A program made the translations under genes and the position numbers. From Byssovorax sp. (GTDB taxonomy: Bacteria > Myxococcota_A > Polyangia > Polyangiales > Polyangiaceae), in NCBI GenBank assembly GCA_025362495.1, contig JANYGI010000126.1, forward strand, positions 94,001-158,000: DNA of 64,000 nt, given 5' to 3'. Shown here piece after piece: positions 38,161 to 52,182 of this stretch (positions are counted from its first letter, which is position 1; each line of letters begins with the position of its first letter). The notes below the pieces were generated by a model, which did not search any database, was not told the origin of the DNA, and saw only the letters and a list, made by a program, of their open reading frames with translations.

Positions 38161-39804
38161 ATGACGAGGCCTCGGCCGTCTCCCCAAAGGTGCGCTCACG
38201 CCGCCCGCCTGGCGCTCTTGATGCTCGTGGCCGGCTGTGGCTTCCGCTCGGCGCCGCCCCCGGGCACCGCCCCCACGGCCACCGGGACGCCGTGCGCCGT
38301 CGACGCCGAGTGCCCCGCGGCGACGTCGCCCTGCATGGTGTCGACCTGCGCCGACGGCGTGTGTCAGATGCAGGTCGCCACGGCCGGCGCGCTGCCCCGG
38401 GTCCAGGTGGCAGGAGATTGTCAGGAATTGATCTGCGACGGGCGCGGCGCGACCATGCCCCGCGAGAACCTCGGCGACACGCCGGCCGACGACGCCAACG
38501 AGTGCACCGACGAGGTCTGCACGCCCAGCGGGCCCGCGCACGCGCCCCTCGCGGCGGGCGCGAAATGCGGGGAAGCCGGCGTGTGCAACGGCAAGGGGCG
38601 CTGCGGCGCGTGCCTGCCCGACGTGGCCCGCTGCGAGAAGAACGCCGCCCAGACCTGCAGCGGCGAAGGCGACTGGAGCCCCGCGGTCGCCTGCGCCGGA
38701 GCGACGCCGATCTGCGCGGTCGGCCGCTGCGCCGGGATAACGTCGCTCGCGCTCGGCGCGACCCACGGCTGCGTGCTCCTCGACGGCGGCACAGCGCGGT
38801 GCTCGGGGTTCGCGACCGCGGGGCAAATCAGCCGATCTTCGTCGCGGATCGTGGGCCTCCCGCCCGCGTCGGCGCTCGCCGTCGGGGCCCATCATCGCTG
38901 CGCGCTGCTCGGCGACGGGACGGTGCGCTGCTGGGGCAACGACGCTGCGGGCGAGCTCGGCGATGGATCGAGCGAGGGGCACCCGACGCCGATCGCGGCG
39001 GTCGGCGTCGAGGGCGTGACCGAGCTGGCGGCGGGCGACGGACACACCTGCGCGCGGCTGGCGAAGGGCACCGTGATCTGCTGGGGGCACGACGAAAAAG
39101 GGCAGCTCGGCGACGCGGGGACGCCGCCTCCGCCCAACGCCACGACGCATCCGACGATGGCCCTGATGCGCAAGCGCCAGGTCGAGACGGCATTTTTCGC
39201 GCCCGAGGTCGCGTCGTTCGCCCTCGGCGGCGAGACGACGTGCGGCCTGCGCCGCGACGGAAAGGTCGACTGCTGGGGCGCCCTCGGGATCGACGCTGCT
39301 CCTTTGATTTCCGGCAAACCGAGGCCGCCGAAGCCGACGCCGAAGCCGAAGCTCGTGGCCGGCTTGAAGGGCGTGACGGCCGTCGCGCTCGGCGGCGATC
39401 ACTCGTGCGCGCTCTTGCAGGACGGGAGCGCGACGTGCTGGGGCGACAACGAAAAGGGGCAGCTCGGCGATGGCAGCCCCGCGAAGAAGCACGCGCCCGC
39501 GAAGGTGAAAGGCCTAGTCGGCGTGGTCGAGCTCGCGCTCGGTCACGATCACACCTGCGCGCGGCTCGGCGACGGCAGCGTGCAGTGCTGGGGCGGCAAC
39601 GCGGCCGGGCAGCTCGGCGACGGGACGACGACGGATCGAAAGATCCCCGCGGCGGTGCCGGGGATCGCCGGGGCCGCGGCGATCGTGGCGGCGGGCGATC
39701 GCACCTGCGCGCGCCTGCAAAGCGGATCCGTGCTGTGCTGGGGCGACGACGCCGACGGCGCGATCGGCGGCCCGAAGCCGACCCCCACCGCAGTGACGTG
39801 GTGA
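38161..39804 (+). CDS. RCC1-repeat lipoprotein
   Basis: About 547 residues. Signal peptide with lipobox MLVAGC after a short n-region, then a Cys-rich N-terminal part (CAVDAECPAATSPC, CGACLPDVARC, CSGEGDW) and about seven RCC1-type beta-propeller repeats of the form HxCALLxDGxVxCWGxNxxGQLGDG (for example GHTCARLAKGTVICWG and DHTCARLGDGSVQCWG). It is a predicted outer-surface lipoprotein propeller. Such proteins are numerous in myxobacteria; partners unknown. The start at 38161 sets the n-region and was preferred to an upstream in-frame ATG at 38065. Confidence 0.88.
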   Translation: MTRPRPSPQRCAHAARLALLMLVAGCGFRSAPPPGTAPTATGTPCAVDAECPAATSPCMVSTCADGVCQMQVATAGALPRVQVAGDCQELICDGRGATMPRENLGDTPADDANECTDEVCTPSGPAHAPLAAGAKCGEAGVCNGKGRCGACLPDVARCEKNAAQTCSGEGDWSPAVACAGATPICAVGRCAGITSLALGATHGCVLLDGGTARCSGFATAGQISRSSSRIVGLPPASALAVGAHHRCALLGDGTVRCWGNDAAGELGDGSSEGHPTPIAAVGVEGVTELAAGDGHTCARLAKGTVICWGHDEKGQLGDAGTPPPPNATTHPTMALMRKRQVETAFFAPEVASFALGGETTCGLRRDGKVDCWGALGIDAAPLISGKPRPPKPTPKPKLVAGLKGVTAVALGGDHSCALLQDGSATCWGDNEKGQLGDGSPAKKHAPAKVKGLVGVVELALGHDHTCARLGDGSVQCWGGNAAGQLGDGTTTDRKIPAAVPGIAGAAAIVAAGDRTCARLQSGSVLCWGDDADGAIGGPKPTPTAVTW

Positions 39805-39836
39805 GCCGGGGCGAGTCCGGCTAAGCTCGGGCCCCG

Positions 39837-40943
39837 ATGACGAAAGAGCGTGTTCTCGTGGCGATGAGCGGCGGAGTCGACTCCTCCGTCGCGGCCGCTC
39901 GCCTGCAAGACCAGGGCTACGACGTCGTCGGCGTGACGCTGCACCTCTGGGATTACCCGGATGACGGGAGCGTCCGCGGCCGCTGCTGCGCGCCCGAAGA
40001 TCAGCACGACGCGCGCCGCGTCTCCGTCCACCTCGACATCCCGCACTTCACGTTCGATCGCCGCGAGCTGTTCAAGGAGCACGTGATCGATCCCTTCATC
40101 GACGCGTACCTCGCTGGCGAGACGCCGAGCCCGTGCGTGGCGTGCAACCGGTCGGTGAAGCTGCGCGAGCTGTTCCCGCTGGCCGATCGGCTCGGCGCGC
40201 AGCTCGTCGCGACGGGGCACTACGCGCGGGTCGAGCGGCACGAGGGCAAGGCGCGGCTCTTTCGGGGGCGCGATCGCGTCAAGGATCAGAGCTATTTCCT
40301 GCACATGCTGCGCGAGGACGAGCTCGCGCGCGTGGTGTTCCCGCTTGGCGACTCGACCAAGGCCGAGGTCCGCGCCGAGGCCATCGCCCGCAAGCTCCCC
40401 GGCGCCGAGAAGGGCGAGAGCCAGGAGCTGTGCTTCGTGCCGACGGGGCGCTACGACGCGTTCGTCGCCGAGCACGCCAAGGATCGCCTTCGCCCCGGGC
40501 CGATCGTCGACGCCGAGGGGCGCGCGGTCGGCGAGCACGCGGGCGTCCACGGCTTCACGATCGGGCAGCGCAAGGGCCTCGGCGTCGCGCTGGGCAAGCC
40601 GATGTTCGTGGTCGGCCTCGACGCCGCGACGAGCACCGTGCGCCTCGGCAGCGAGGCCGAGCTGCTCTCGACGGCCGCGCTGCTCGACGGCGTGGCCTGG
40701 AGCGACGACGCGACGTTCCCGCTCGAGGCTGACGTGCGGGTGCGCGCGCGCCACGACGGCGAGCCCGCGGTGATCGATCGCGAGATCGATCCGCGCTCTG
40801 GCGCCGAGGTCTTCGTGGCGCGCTTTCGCGTGCCGGTACGGGCCGTATCGCCCGGGCAAATCGCCGTCGCGTACCGGGGCGATCGCGTCCTCGGCGGCGG
40901 GATGATCACCCGCGCGATCGCGGAGTCAGGAGCCCCGTCATGA
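39837..40943 (+). CDS. mnmA: tRNA-specific 2-thiouridylase MnmA
   Basis: Adds the 2-thio group to U34 of tRNA Lys, Glu and Gln using a protein persulfide. PP-loop MSGGVDSSVAAARL, the first catalytic Cys in SPCVACNRSVK, the second in SQELCFVPTGRY, then HGFTIGQRKGLGVALG and the C-terminal barrel are all present. Length 368 is typical. It is 33 bp after the RCC1 lipoprotein gene and overlaps the next gene by 4 nt (ATGA). Confidence 0.95.
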   Translation: MTKERVLVAMSGGVDSSVAAARLQDQGYDVVGVTLHLWDYPDDGSVRGRCCAPEDQHDARRVSVHLDIPHFTFDRRELFKEHVIDPFIDAYLAGETPSPCVACNRSVKLRELFPLADRLGAQLVATGHYARVERHEGKARLFRGRDRVKDQSYFLHMLREDELARVVFPLGDSTKAEVRAEAIARKLPGAEKGESQELCFVPTGRYDAFVAEHAKDRLRPGPIVDAEGRAVGEHAGVHGFTIGQRKGLGVALGKPMFVVGLDAATSTVRLGSEAELLSTAALLDGVAWSDDATFPLEADVRVRARHDGEPAVIDREIDPRSGAEVFVARFRVPVRAVSPGQIAVAYRGDRVLGGGMITRAIAESGAPS

Positions 40944-41749
40944 GAACGCTGCTGATGGCGATGGCCACGTTAATCGTGACGGGCTGCTCGCTCGGTCAGG
41001 GCACGGGCGAGGTGAAGAGCGACAAGCTTTTCGCGCACGAGTGCTGGGGTCAGGTCGACGGCGGCGGCAACCCGGCCGAGCAGAGCTACGATCTGCAGCC
41101 CGACTTTTTCGCGGCGAACCCGTACCGATCGACGCTGCAGATCCGCGTCCAGGCCGGCAACGATCTGCAAGAGGTCTCCGACGGGATCGCCGTGCTGATC
41201 GACGACGTGCCGAAGATCCGCGCCGCGCTCGACGTCGCGCGCACGCTGCAGTCGGCCGACGCGGGCGTGGCCGACGCCGGCGCGAGCGACGCGGGCGCGA
41301 GCGACGCCGACGCTGCGTGCGCGCCTCCCCCCGGCGCGACGGGCGTGCTCGGTCCTCACGCCGACGGGACGGCCACGTTCCAGGTGGCGCTCCCCGCGGG
41401 CGTGACGCCGCCGGGCTCGCCCAGCGTTCCCCCGCCGGATCTACTCGCCGATCCGCCGATCGTCCACATCGCGTTCTACCTCCACCGCTCGTGCCACAAC
41501 CAGAACACGGTGCTCTACGCGGTGAGCGGGACGGTGACGTTCACCGCGCTCTTCAGCGGCGATCCCAACGAGAGCAGCGCCGCCGAGAAGCTCATCGAGG
41601 TGCCGCGCCTCGACGTGCAGGTCGGGGACATCCGCGACGTGCCGCTCGGCGCGTACCCCCGGGAAATCCCCTGCGACCTGCAATCGCGTCTCCACGGGAG
41701 CTTCAAGTTCTATTTCGACCGCGGCCAGCCCGCGCAGCCGTTTCCCTGA
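40940..41749 (+). CDS. Predicted lipoprotein, unknown family
   Basis: 269 residues. MRTLLMAMATLIV followed by lipobox VTGC gives a clean lipoprotein signal. An Ala/Asp/Gly-rich segment (DAGVADAGASDAGASDADAAC) sits mid-protein, and the C-terminal half has beta-strand-rich segments (IVHIAFYLHRSC, VSGTVTFTALFSGDP). The start overlaps the mnmA stop. I recognise no domain; it may be an immunoglobulin-like surface lipoprotein. Confidence 0.72.
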   Translation: MRTLLMAMATLIVTGCSLGQGTGEVKSDKLFAHECWGQVDGGGNPAEQSYDLQPDFFAANPYRSTLQIRVQAGNDLQEVSDGIAVLIDDVPKIRAALDVARTLQSADAGVADAGASDAGASDADAACAPPPGATGVLGPHADGTATFQVALPAGVTPPGSPSVPPPDLLADPPIVHIAFYLHRSCHNQNTVLYAVSGTVTFTALFSGDPNESSAAEKLIEVPRLDVQVGDIRDVPLGAYPREIPCDLQSRLHGSFKFYFDRGQPAQPFP

Positions 41750-41886
41750 CGATCACCCGTCGGACCGCGGCAAGTTCGTCACGCGGCAGCCCATCCTTCG
41801 CCACGAGCTTTACATCGCGAAGCGGTGTCCGATACCCTTGAAGGGCTCGGCACAGCCCCACGTTCGCCGTAGCCTTGCAACTGCCC

Positions 41887-44466
<2,580 letters not shown>

Positions 44467-44503
44467 GTCTGCCGCGCGGGGCTCTCGCTGCTAGAGAGCG
44501 CGC

Positions 44504-45967
44504 GTGGCAGTCCTGTTTCCCAAGGGTCGTAAAACCAGCATCGGTCCGGCGCTCCACGCGCGCCCTCAGGGTCCCTCGAAGGGCCCTCGCAAGCCCGCGG
44601 AGCCGGTGCGCGGGCCTCGACCCGAGCGCAACAAGCGGCCGACCCTGACGACGGCCACGCTGCGCATCGACAACCTCGCGTCGGGCGGCGACGGCGTCGG
44701 CCGACTCGAGAGCGGCGAGGTGGTCTTCATCCCCGACACGGCCCCGGGCGAGCGCGTCGAGGCGTCGATCGATCTCGGCCAGAAGCCCGCGCAAGGTCGC
44801 GTCCTGCAGATCCTCGAGCGCTCCCCCGATCGCGTGGCGCCGCCCTGTGCCTACGTCGCGGTCTGCGGCGGATGCGACTGGATGCATCTCGCTGCCTCCG
44901 CGCAAGAGCGCGCCCACGTCGCCGTCGTGGAGAGCTCGATCACCCGCGCCGCGCCCGGCGTCGAGGTGCCCACGATCGTCAGCCACGCGGCCGCGTCGGC
45001 GCTCGGATACCGCACGCGCGCCCGGCTTTTCGTGAAGATCGAGCGCGGCAAGCTGCGCCTCGGCTACCGCGGGCAAGGCTCGCACGAGGTCGTCGCGATC
45101 GACACGTGCGTGGTGCTCCACCCCGCGCTCGCGCCGCTGCTCCGTGATTTGCCGGTGGTGCTCCGGGGCGCGACCGGCGACGGCGACGCGCAGATCGCTC
45201 GCGGCAAGGGCGGGGCTCCCGTCGTCGATCTGGCGTGGCGCGGCGAGATCCCCGCGACGACGTGGGCCGCGCTCGACGCCCGCGTGAAGTCGGGGACGTG
45301 GGCCGGCGCGCGCATCCGCGTCGAGGGATCGAGCGTGCCGGCGGTGTTCGGTGATCCACGGCCGCACGTCGACGGGGCCGACGGCGCGCCGCTGGCGATC
45401 GCCGCCGGCGGCTTCGCGCAGCCTTCGGATCACGGCGCCGCCGCGCTCGCGCGTCGCGTCGACGAGCTCGCGCGCCTCACGAGCGGGCCGCCGGGGCAGG
45501 GTGCGCTCTGGAAAGAAGAGCGCGCTCATCACCTGGTCGAGCTCTTCGCGGGCAGCGGCACGCTGTCGATCTTGCTCGCGCGCGACGTGGCCTCGTTCCA
45601 CGGGATCGAGCTCGACGAGGCCGCCGCCGCGTGCGCCCGCCAGAATTTTGCGGTCCGCGAGCTCGAGGGGAAGTTCACCGTGGCCGACGCCGACGCGCTG
45701 GTGATCCCCCCGCGCGCCGAGATCGTCGTGCTCGATCCTCCGCGCATCGGAGCGACGGGCGCGATCAAGGCGATCATTGCTTCGTCGGCGCGCGTGGTGA
45801 TCTACGTCGCCTGCGATCCGCCGACGCTCGCGCGCGATCTCGGGGCCCTCGTTCGCGCGGGCTTCGTGCTCACGCACGTCGAGACGTTCGAGCTCTTCCC
45901 GCAGACGAGCCACGTCGAGACGGTGGTCCGCCTCGTCCGCCCTCGCCCGGGCAACGCGAACCGCTGA
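44504..45967 (+). CDS. 23S rRNA (uracil-5-)-methyltransferase, RumA/RlmD/TrmA family
   Basis: SAM-dependent m5U methyltransferase. A TRAM domain (LRIDNLASGGDGVGRLES ... VEASI) precedes an iron-sulfur-type Cys cluster (CAYVAVCGGCDWMH). The methyltransferase core shows ELFAGSGTLSILLA, VLDPPRIG and the catalytic Cys in VIYVACDPPTLARDL. A basic N-terminal extension of ~40 residues is unusual. The GTG at 44504 has a hairpin just upstream (44481-44499). Which uridine is modified (U1939, U747 or tRNA U54) cannot be decided, though the Cys cluster favours the RlmD/RlmC group. Confidence 0.9.
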   Translation: MAVLFPKGRKTSIGPALHARPQGPSKGPRKPAEPVRGPRPERNKRPTLTTATLRIDNLASGGDGVGRLESGEVVFIPDTAPGERVEASIDLGQKPAQGRVLQILERSPDRVAPPCAYVAVCGGCDWMHLAASAQERAHVAVVESSITRAAPGVEVPTIVSHAAASALGYRTRARLFVKIERGKLRLGYRGQGSHEVVAIDTCVVLHPALAPLLRDLPVVLRGATGDGDAQIARGKGGAPVVDLAWRGEIPATTWAALDARVKSGTWAGARIRVEGSSVPAVFGDPRPHVDGADGAPLAIAAGGFAQPSDHGAAALARRVDELARLTSGPPGQGALWKEERAHHLVELFAGSGTLSILLARDVASFHGIELDEAAAACARQNFAVRELEGKFTVADADALVIPPRAEIVVLDPPRIGATGAIKAIIASSARVVIYVACDPPTLARDLGALVRAGFVLTHVETFELFPQTSHVETVVRLVRPRPGNANR

Positions 45968-45969
45968 CG

Positions 45970-46164
45970 ATGATCCACCGCGTCGACGATCGTTTGCGCG
46001 AGGAGGCCCGTCGCTACCGGCTCGTGTTCGCGTGCCCCGATTGCGTTTCGTTCGATCCCGAAGGCGGAGGCTGCTCGCTCGGCTTCCCCAACGAAATGCA
46101 CCGTGATCCGAGCCTTGAAGCGCGCGACGAGGTCGTGTTCTGCAAGGCGTTCGAGCTCGGGTGA
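45970..46164 (+). CDS. Small four-Cys protein of unknown function
   Basis: 64 residues, absent from any family I can name. A basic helix (RVDDRLREEARRYR) is followed by CPDC, a third Cys in GGGCSLGFPNE and a fourth in VVFCKAFEL: spacing suits one metal site (zinc or iron-sulfur). The ATG starts two bases after the upstream methyltransferase stop, and the stop overlaps the tilS start by 4 nt, so it is co-translated between two RNA-modification genes. A role with RNA processing is inferred from context alone. Confidence 0.7.
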   Translation: MIHRVDDRLREEARRYRLVFACPDCVSFDPEGGGCSLGFPNEMHRDPSLEARDEVVFCKAFELG

Positions 46165-47048
46165 GCCGGTCACACCCGCCCTCGCTACGGACCCTCGTCG
46201 AGCGGGCGGCGCGCGACGACGGGCTCTTCGCGCGCGGCGAGATCGTGCTCTGCGCCTGCTCCGGCGGAGCCGACTCGACGGCGCTGCTCCACGTACTGGC
46301 GATGCTGCGCAAGCGCCTCGGTCACGAGGTCGTCGCGCACGGCGTCGATCATGGTTTGCGCCCCGAGGCGGCGGGCGAGCTCGCCCTCGCGCAGCAGGTC
46401 GCCGAGGCCGCGGGCGTGCCGTTCTCGATCACGCGCCTCCACGTCGAGCCCGGCGGAAACCTCCAGGCGCGGGCTCGCGCGGCGCGCCTCGAAGCGCTGG
46501 GGATCGCGGCAATCCACGCGGGCGCGAGCGCGATCGCCACGGGCCACACGGCCGACGATCGCGCCGAGACGCTGCTGATGCGCCTGCTCCGCGGCTCGGG
46601 ACCGCGCGGCCTCGCGGTGCTCCCGCCCACCGCGCCGCTGCCCGTCGCCTTGCCCGACGATCTGGGCGAGCGGGCGCCGGTGCTCATCCGCCCGCTCCTG
46701 CGCGCGCGACGGGCCGACGTGCTCGCGCACGTGATGCGTCATCGCCTGCAGTTCGCGCACGATCCCAGCAACCTCGATCCGCGCTTCACCCGCGTCCGCG
46801 TGCGTCGCGAGCTCGTCCCGCTGCTCGAAGATCTCTCGCCGCGCGTCGTCGATCACCTCTGTTCCCTGGCCGACATGATGCTGCTCGAGGCCGATCCGCT
46901 GGCTGTTCTGGGCCTCGGACGCGCGCAGCGGCAGGCGATCGAGCGAGCTCAGCGCCTCGGTCGAAAAGGCGTCGAGCTACGGCTCCGCGGCGGTCGTCGT
47001 GTCGATGCGACCTTCCCCGGAGGCCAGATCGTCCTTAACGAGAAGTGA
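46161..47048 (+). CDS. tilS: tRNA(Ile)-lysidine synthase TilS
   Basis: Lysinylates C34 of tRNA Ile2 so it reads AUA and not AUG. The N-terminal PP-loop CACSGGADSTALLHVLAML, the strand end HGVDHGLRP, GHTADDRAETLLMRLLRGSG and the FTRVRVRRELVPLL linker are clear. At 295 residues it lacks the full C-terminal tRNA-binding domains of the E. coli enzyme, as in many shorter bacterial forms. The GTG at 46161 overlaps the preceding small ORF stop. It precedes ftsH by 180 bp, the classic tilS-ftsH arrangement. Confidence 0.93.
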   Translation: MSRSHPPSLRTLVERAARDDGLFARGEIVLCACSGGADSTALLHVLAMLRKRLGHEVVAHGVDHGLRPEAAGELALAQQVAEAAGVPFSITRLHVEPGGNLQARARAARLEALGIAAIHAGASAIATGHTADDRAETLLMRLLRGSGPRGLAVLPPTAPLPVALPDDLGERAPVLIRPLLRARRADVLAHVMRHRLQFAHDPSNLDPRFTRVRVRRELVPLLEDLSPRVVDHLCSLADMMLLEADPLAVLGLGRAQRQAIERAQRLGRKGVELRLRGGRRVDATFPGGQIVLNEK

Positions 47049-47218
47049 CGGCGCGTCGCCGGGGCCCGCCCGGTTTGTTGAAGAAGCGTGAAGAAACGGG
47101 CCCGCGCCGCCGTTGTGGGCGATAACGAGGTCGCCCGCCTCTCCCGGCGATGGCATGCTGGTTAGAACAAACGTACCATTTCGGAACAGCCCGTCCGGCC
47201 GCCCCGGCGGGGACATTC

Positions 47219-47223
47219 GAGGG
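47219..47223 (+). promoter_or_regulatory. Shine-Dalgarno GAGGG for ftsH
   Basis: GAGGG ends 5 nt before the GTG at 47229, which favours that start over the GTG at 47223, which overlaps the site. Confidence 0.6.
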
Positions 47224-47228
47224 TGCTC

Positions 47229-49172
<1,944 letters not shown>

Positions 49173-49179
49173 TTGCCCA

Positions 49180-49279
49180 GGGGGCCGAACGCGGCCCCCG
49201 ACCTCGCCGCTCCGATTGCGTGAGCGACGACTGAAACGAAGAGCGCCGCGATCCTCCGGGACGGCGGCGCTTTTCGTTT
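49180..49279 (+). terminator. Rho-independent terminator after ftsH with an upstream hairpin
   Basis: First hairpin GGGGGCC/GGCCCCC (49180-49186 with 49193-49199). The second is the likely terminator: perfect 8-bp stem AGCGCCGC (49242-49249) with GCGGCGCT (49264-49271), then TTTCGTTTG. The converging minus-strand gene stops at 49297, so it may serve both. Confidence 0.75.
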
Positions 49280-49296
49280 GAGCTCAAACGAATTCG

Positions 49297-50739
49297 CTAC
49301 GGGGCGTGGATCGTCGTCTGGAGGAAGGCCCAGTGTTGCAGCTTCGCGGGGCGCCCGGCCTCGATCAAGATCTCGCGGGCGCCGTCGCCGAAGATGAACA
49401 GGCCGTAGCCCGCTTCGAAGTCGACGGGCTTCCACGGGGTGAACTTGAGGGCGTAGTCGATCTCGTGGCCGAGCGCGCTCGACGTCGCGCTCGGTGACGC
49501 GCCGACCGGAGCGAGCGTCGCCGTCGTCCAGCGGCCCTTCTGATCGGCGAGGTTGGCGAAGCGGTAGCCAGCCGTCATCTGCACCTCGTCGCTCGGCTTC
49601 ACCGCGACCGACGCGCCCGCCATGAGGATGTTCGACCACGCGAAGAGGCCCATCGGTCCGAGCGTCGTGTGCTCGTCGGGCAAGATGGGATCGAAGCGCT
49701 TCTCGGTGCCCGTGGGCGCACCGCTGTCGCCCGTCGCGTACGCGACCTCGGCGCCGAACGTCACGTGCCACGGCAGCGCAGTCTCGAGGCCGAGACGCGC
49801 CGCGAGCGCGAGCGCCTTCTGATCGCGCAGCACCCCGTACGAGGCGACGCGCCCGAGCTCGTAGGCGGCCTCGACGGCGTAACGGAAGCCGCGGTGATCG
49901 CCGGAGATCCTCCCATCGATCACGTACGTGTCCGAGGGCGTGAGCGACGCCGGCTCGGGCGCGCGAGCGATGCGCGCGAGGCCTGTCACCTCGACCTGCA
50001 GCAGCGGCAAGAGGTGCCACGTCGCGTCGACTCCATAGAGCTGCGCGCCCGTCCCGGCGGCGGGCTGCTGCGATCCCACCGCGGCCGGCGGCGCGTTGCC
50101 GGGGGCCGAGAGCAGCACGCCCATCGCCTCGATGTCGACGTCGCCGACCTGCACGCCGAGGCGCGCCGCGTCGAGCGATCGCCCCGTCAGCGACCACTCG
50201 TTCGCGCCGACGAGGCGACCGTCACCCCACGTCACGCGCTGCCGCCCGAGCCGCAAGAACGCGCGTCGACCCGAGCGCGTGTGCACGTCGACGTAGGCCT
50301 CGAAGGGCGCGAACGACGGCAGCGTGGGCTGCCCAGCGCCCGCGACGAGCGCCTCGGTGTCGCCGAGCAGGCGCGCGTCCTGGAGCGTGAAAACACCGGT
50401 GACAGGGCCGCGATCGACCGCGAGCCCGAGGCGGCTGCGCTCGCTCACGTAGAACTGATCCGGCGTCGCCGCGCCCACGCCGCGCAGCGCGGGCAGCGTC
50501 GATCCAGGGCTCTCGCCGAGCACCGACGTCGTCGCGTAGATCGCCCCGCCGGTGTCGACGGGGTGGCGCCGGTACTCGCCGCGCACGCGCACCTCGAGCG
50601 AAGGACGAAACGTCCACGCGCCGACGACGATCGACTCCGAGAGCGGCGTCGCCTGCGCCCGCGCGAGGGCCGACGTCGAGCACAGCGCGAGCACCGAGGA
50701 CGCCGAGGCGAGCACACGAAGCGGGTTCGATCGGATCAT
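49297..50739 (-). CDS. Outer-membrane alginate-export-like beta-barrel (PF13372-type)
   Basis: 480 residues. Sec signal peptide (ASASSVLALCSTSALARAQA), then a beta-barrel pattern of alternating strands with aromatic belts (FRPSLEVRVRGEYR, RAFLRLGRQRVTWGD, FRYAVEAAYELGRV). The SERSRLGLAV and GRQRVTWGDGRLVG segments match the alginate-export/AlgE-like family. No polysaccharide export genes are adjacent, so substrate is open. The stop of ftsH and this stop face each other across the terminator. Confidence 0.82.
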   Translation of the reverse strand: MIRSNPLRVLASASSVLALCSTSALARAQATPLSESIVVGAWTFRPSLEVRVRGEYRRHPVDTGGAIYATTSVLGESPGSTLPALRGVGAATPDQFYVSERSRLGLAVDRGPVTGVFTLQDARLLGDTEALVAGAGQPTLPSFAPFEAYVDVHTRSGRRAFLRLGRQRVTWGDGRLVGANEWSLTGRSLDAARLGVQVGDVDIEAMGVLLSAPGNAPPAAVGSQQPAAGTGAQLYGVDATWHLLPLLQVEVTGLARIARAPEPASLTPSDTYVIDGRISGDHRGFRYAVEAAYELGRVASYGVLRDQKALALAARLGLETALPWHVTFGAEVAYATGDSGAPTGTEKRFDPILPDEHTTLGPMGLFAWSNILMAGASVAVKPSDEVQMTAGYRFANLADQKGRWTTATLAPVGASPSATSSALGHEIDYALKFTPWKPVDFEAGYGLFIFGDGAREILIEAGRPAKLQHWAFLQTTIHAP

Positions 50740-50928
50740 CGGTCTCGTCGAGGGCGCCGCAGGACCGCGGCTCGGCGCAGTTTAGGCGTCCCGACGCGCT
50801 TTGGACAAGGGGCGGGACGGCGCGCCGCGACCCCGACGCGTTTGCGCGCGCCGGCCTCCCCGAGCGGCCCGTGAATCCCCGCGCAGGCTTCGCGGTCGGC
50901 GCGGCCGCGGTGGTAGGTTCGACCGCTC

Positions 50929-52182
50929 ATGACCGCCCTCCGCATCGAAGTCGCCGAGGCGCGCCTCGAGCGCCGCGGCCTCGCCACCAAGCTGCGCCGC
51001 GCGTCCGTCGTGCTCTTCTTGGCGCCGCTCCTCGCCCTCGCCACGATCGTCGTGTTCCACCTCGGCGTCGACGCGCTCGCGCCGGCCCTCGCCGCGACGA
51101 TGCTCGCCTCGCCCGTCGCGGCGATCGCCGCCTACCTCGTGGAGAAGCTCCACCGCGTGCGGCGCGGCGCGCTGATCGTCGACGGCGGCGCCGTCTCGTT
51201 GCAGCACGACGCCGGCCGACTCCACGTCGCGCGCGAGCGCCTCGTCGCGGCGCGCCTCCACGATCGCGACCGCGCCATCGATCTCGATCTCACCGGCGGC
51301 GACGTGCTCCGCGTCCGCGTCCCCACCGCGGCCGACGCGCGCCGCGTGCTTCGCGCGACGGGGCCTGACGTGTCGCGCCGCGCCCTGCGCGTCCCGCTCG
51401 GCGCGAGCGCCTTTCTCGATCGACCCTTCTCCAGCCACGTCTTCCGGCTGGCCTTCGTCGCGACGTTGCTGATCGCCCGCTTCGCGCCGACGCGCGAGTC
51501 GGCCGCGACCGTCGCGCTCGCGGTGTTCACGACGATGCTCCTCGCCTTCGGCCGCGCGCTGATCAGCGCCAGCGAGCTCGTCATCGGCGCCGACGGCGTC
51601 ACGATCCGCGGTCACGTGCGCTCCCGCTTCATCGCCTACGATCGCCTCGCGGGGCTCGACGCGCCGAGGCCACGCGTGCCGGGCGTCGGCGTGCTCGCGC
51701 TCCGCCTCGTCGACGGATCCACCGTCTCGCTGTCGACGCGCGATCTCTCCGCGGACGCGCGGGTCGAGCTCCTCGCGCGCTTCGAGGAGGCCTCGCGCGC
51801 CTGGCGCGACGGCGGCACCGACACCGCCGTGGAGCACCGCCTCGCGCGCCGCGGGCGACCCGTGGAACAGTGGCGCACATCGTTGACGAGCGCGCTCGAG
51901 AGCGCCGAGGGCTACCGCGAAGAGCCGCTCACGCGTGAGGCGCTGCTCCGTGTCCTAGCGAGCCCCGCGGCCCCGGCCGAGCAGCGCATCGGCGCGGCGC
52001 TCGCGCTCACGCTCACGCTCGATCGCCAGCCGGCCGCGCAGGAGATCGTCCTCGACGCCGCGTTCGCCTGCGCCAACCCGCGCCTCCGCATCGCACTCGA
52101 AAAGGCGGCAGAGGGCGAGCTCGACGAGGCCGCGCTCGACGAAGCGATCGCCGACGAAGCGCGGACGCGCGCTGCGTCCTAG
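50929..52182 (+). CDS. Membrane protein with two transmembrane pairs and PH-like segments, unknown
   Basis: 417 residues, no signal peptide. Two pairs of predicted membrane helices (VLFLAPLLALATIVVFHLGV with LAATMLASPVAAIAAYLV; VFRLAFVATLLIARF with ATVALAVFTTMLLAFG) each lead into a short beta-rich segment (RRGALIVDGGAVSLQ ... and SELVIGADGVTIRGHVRS...), a repeated layout like two bPH-type modules. A helical C-terminal domain follows. The stop codon shares the sequence CTAG with the stop of the converging gene. Function unknown. Confidence 0.72.
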   Translation: MTALRIEVAEARLERRGLATKLRRASVVLFLAPLLALATIVVFHLGVDALAPALAATMLASPVAAIAAYLVEKLHRVRRGALIVDGGAVSLQHDAGRLHVARERLVAARLHDRDRAIDLDLTGGDVLRVRVPTAADARRVLRATGPDVSRRALRVPLGASAFLDRPFSSHVFRLAFVATLLIARFAPTRESAATVALAVFTTMLLAFGRALISASELVIGADGVTIRGHVRSRFIAYDRLAGLDAPRPRVPGVGVLALRLVDGSTVSLSTRDLSADARVELLARFEEASRAWRDGGTDTAVEHRLARRGRPVEQWRTSLTSALESAEGYREEPLTREALLRVLASPAAPAEQRIGAALALTLTLDRQPAAQEIVLDAAFACANPRLRIALEKAAEGELDEAALDEAIADEARTRAAS

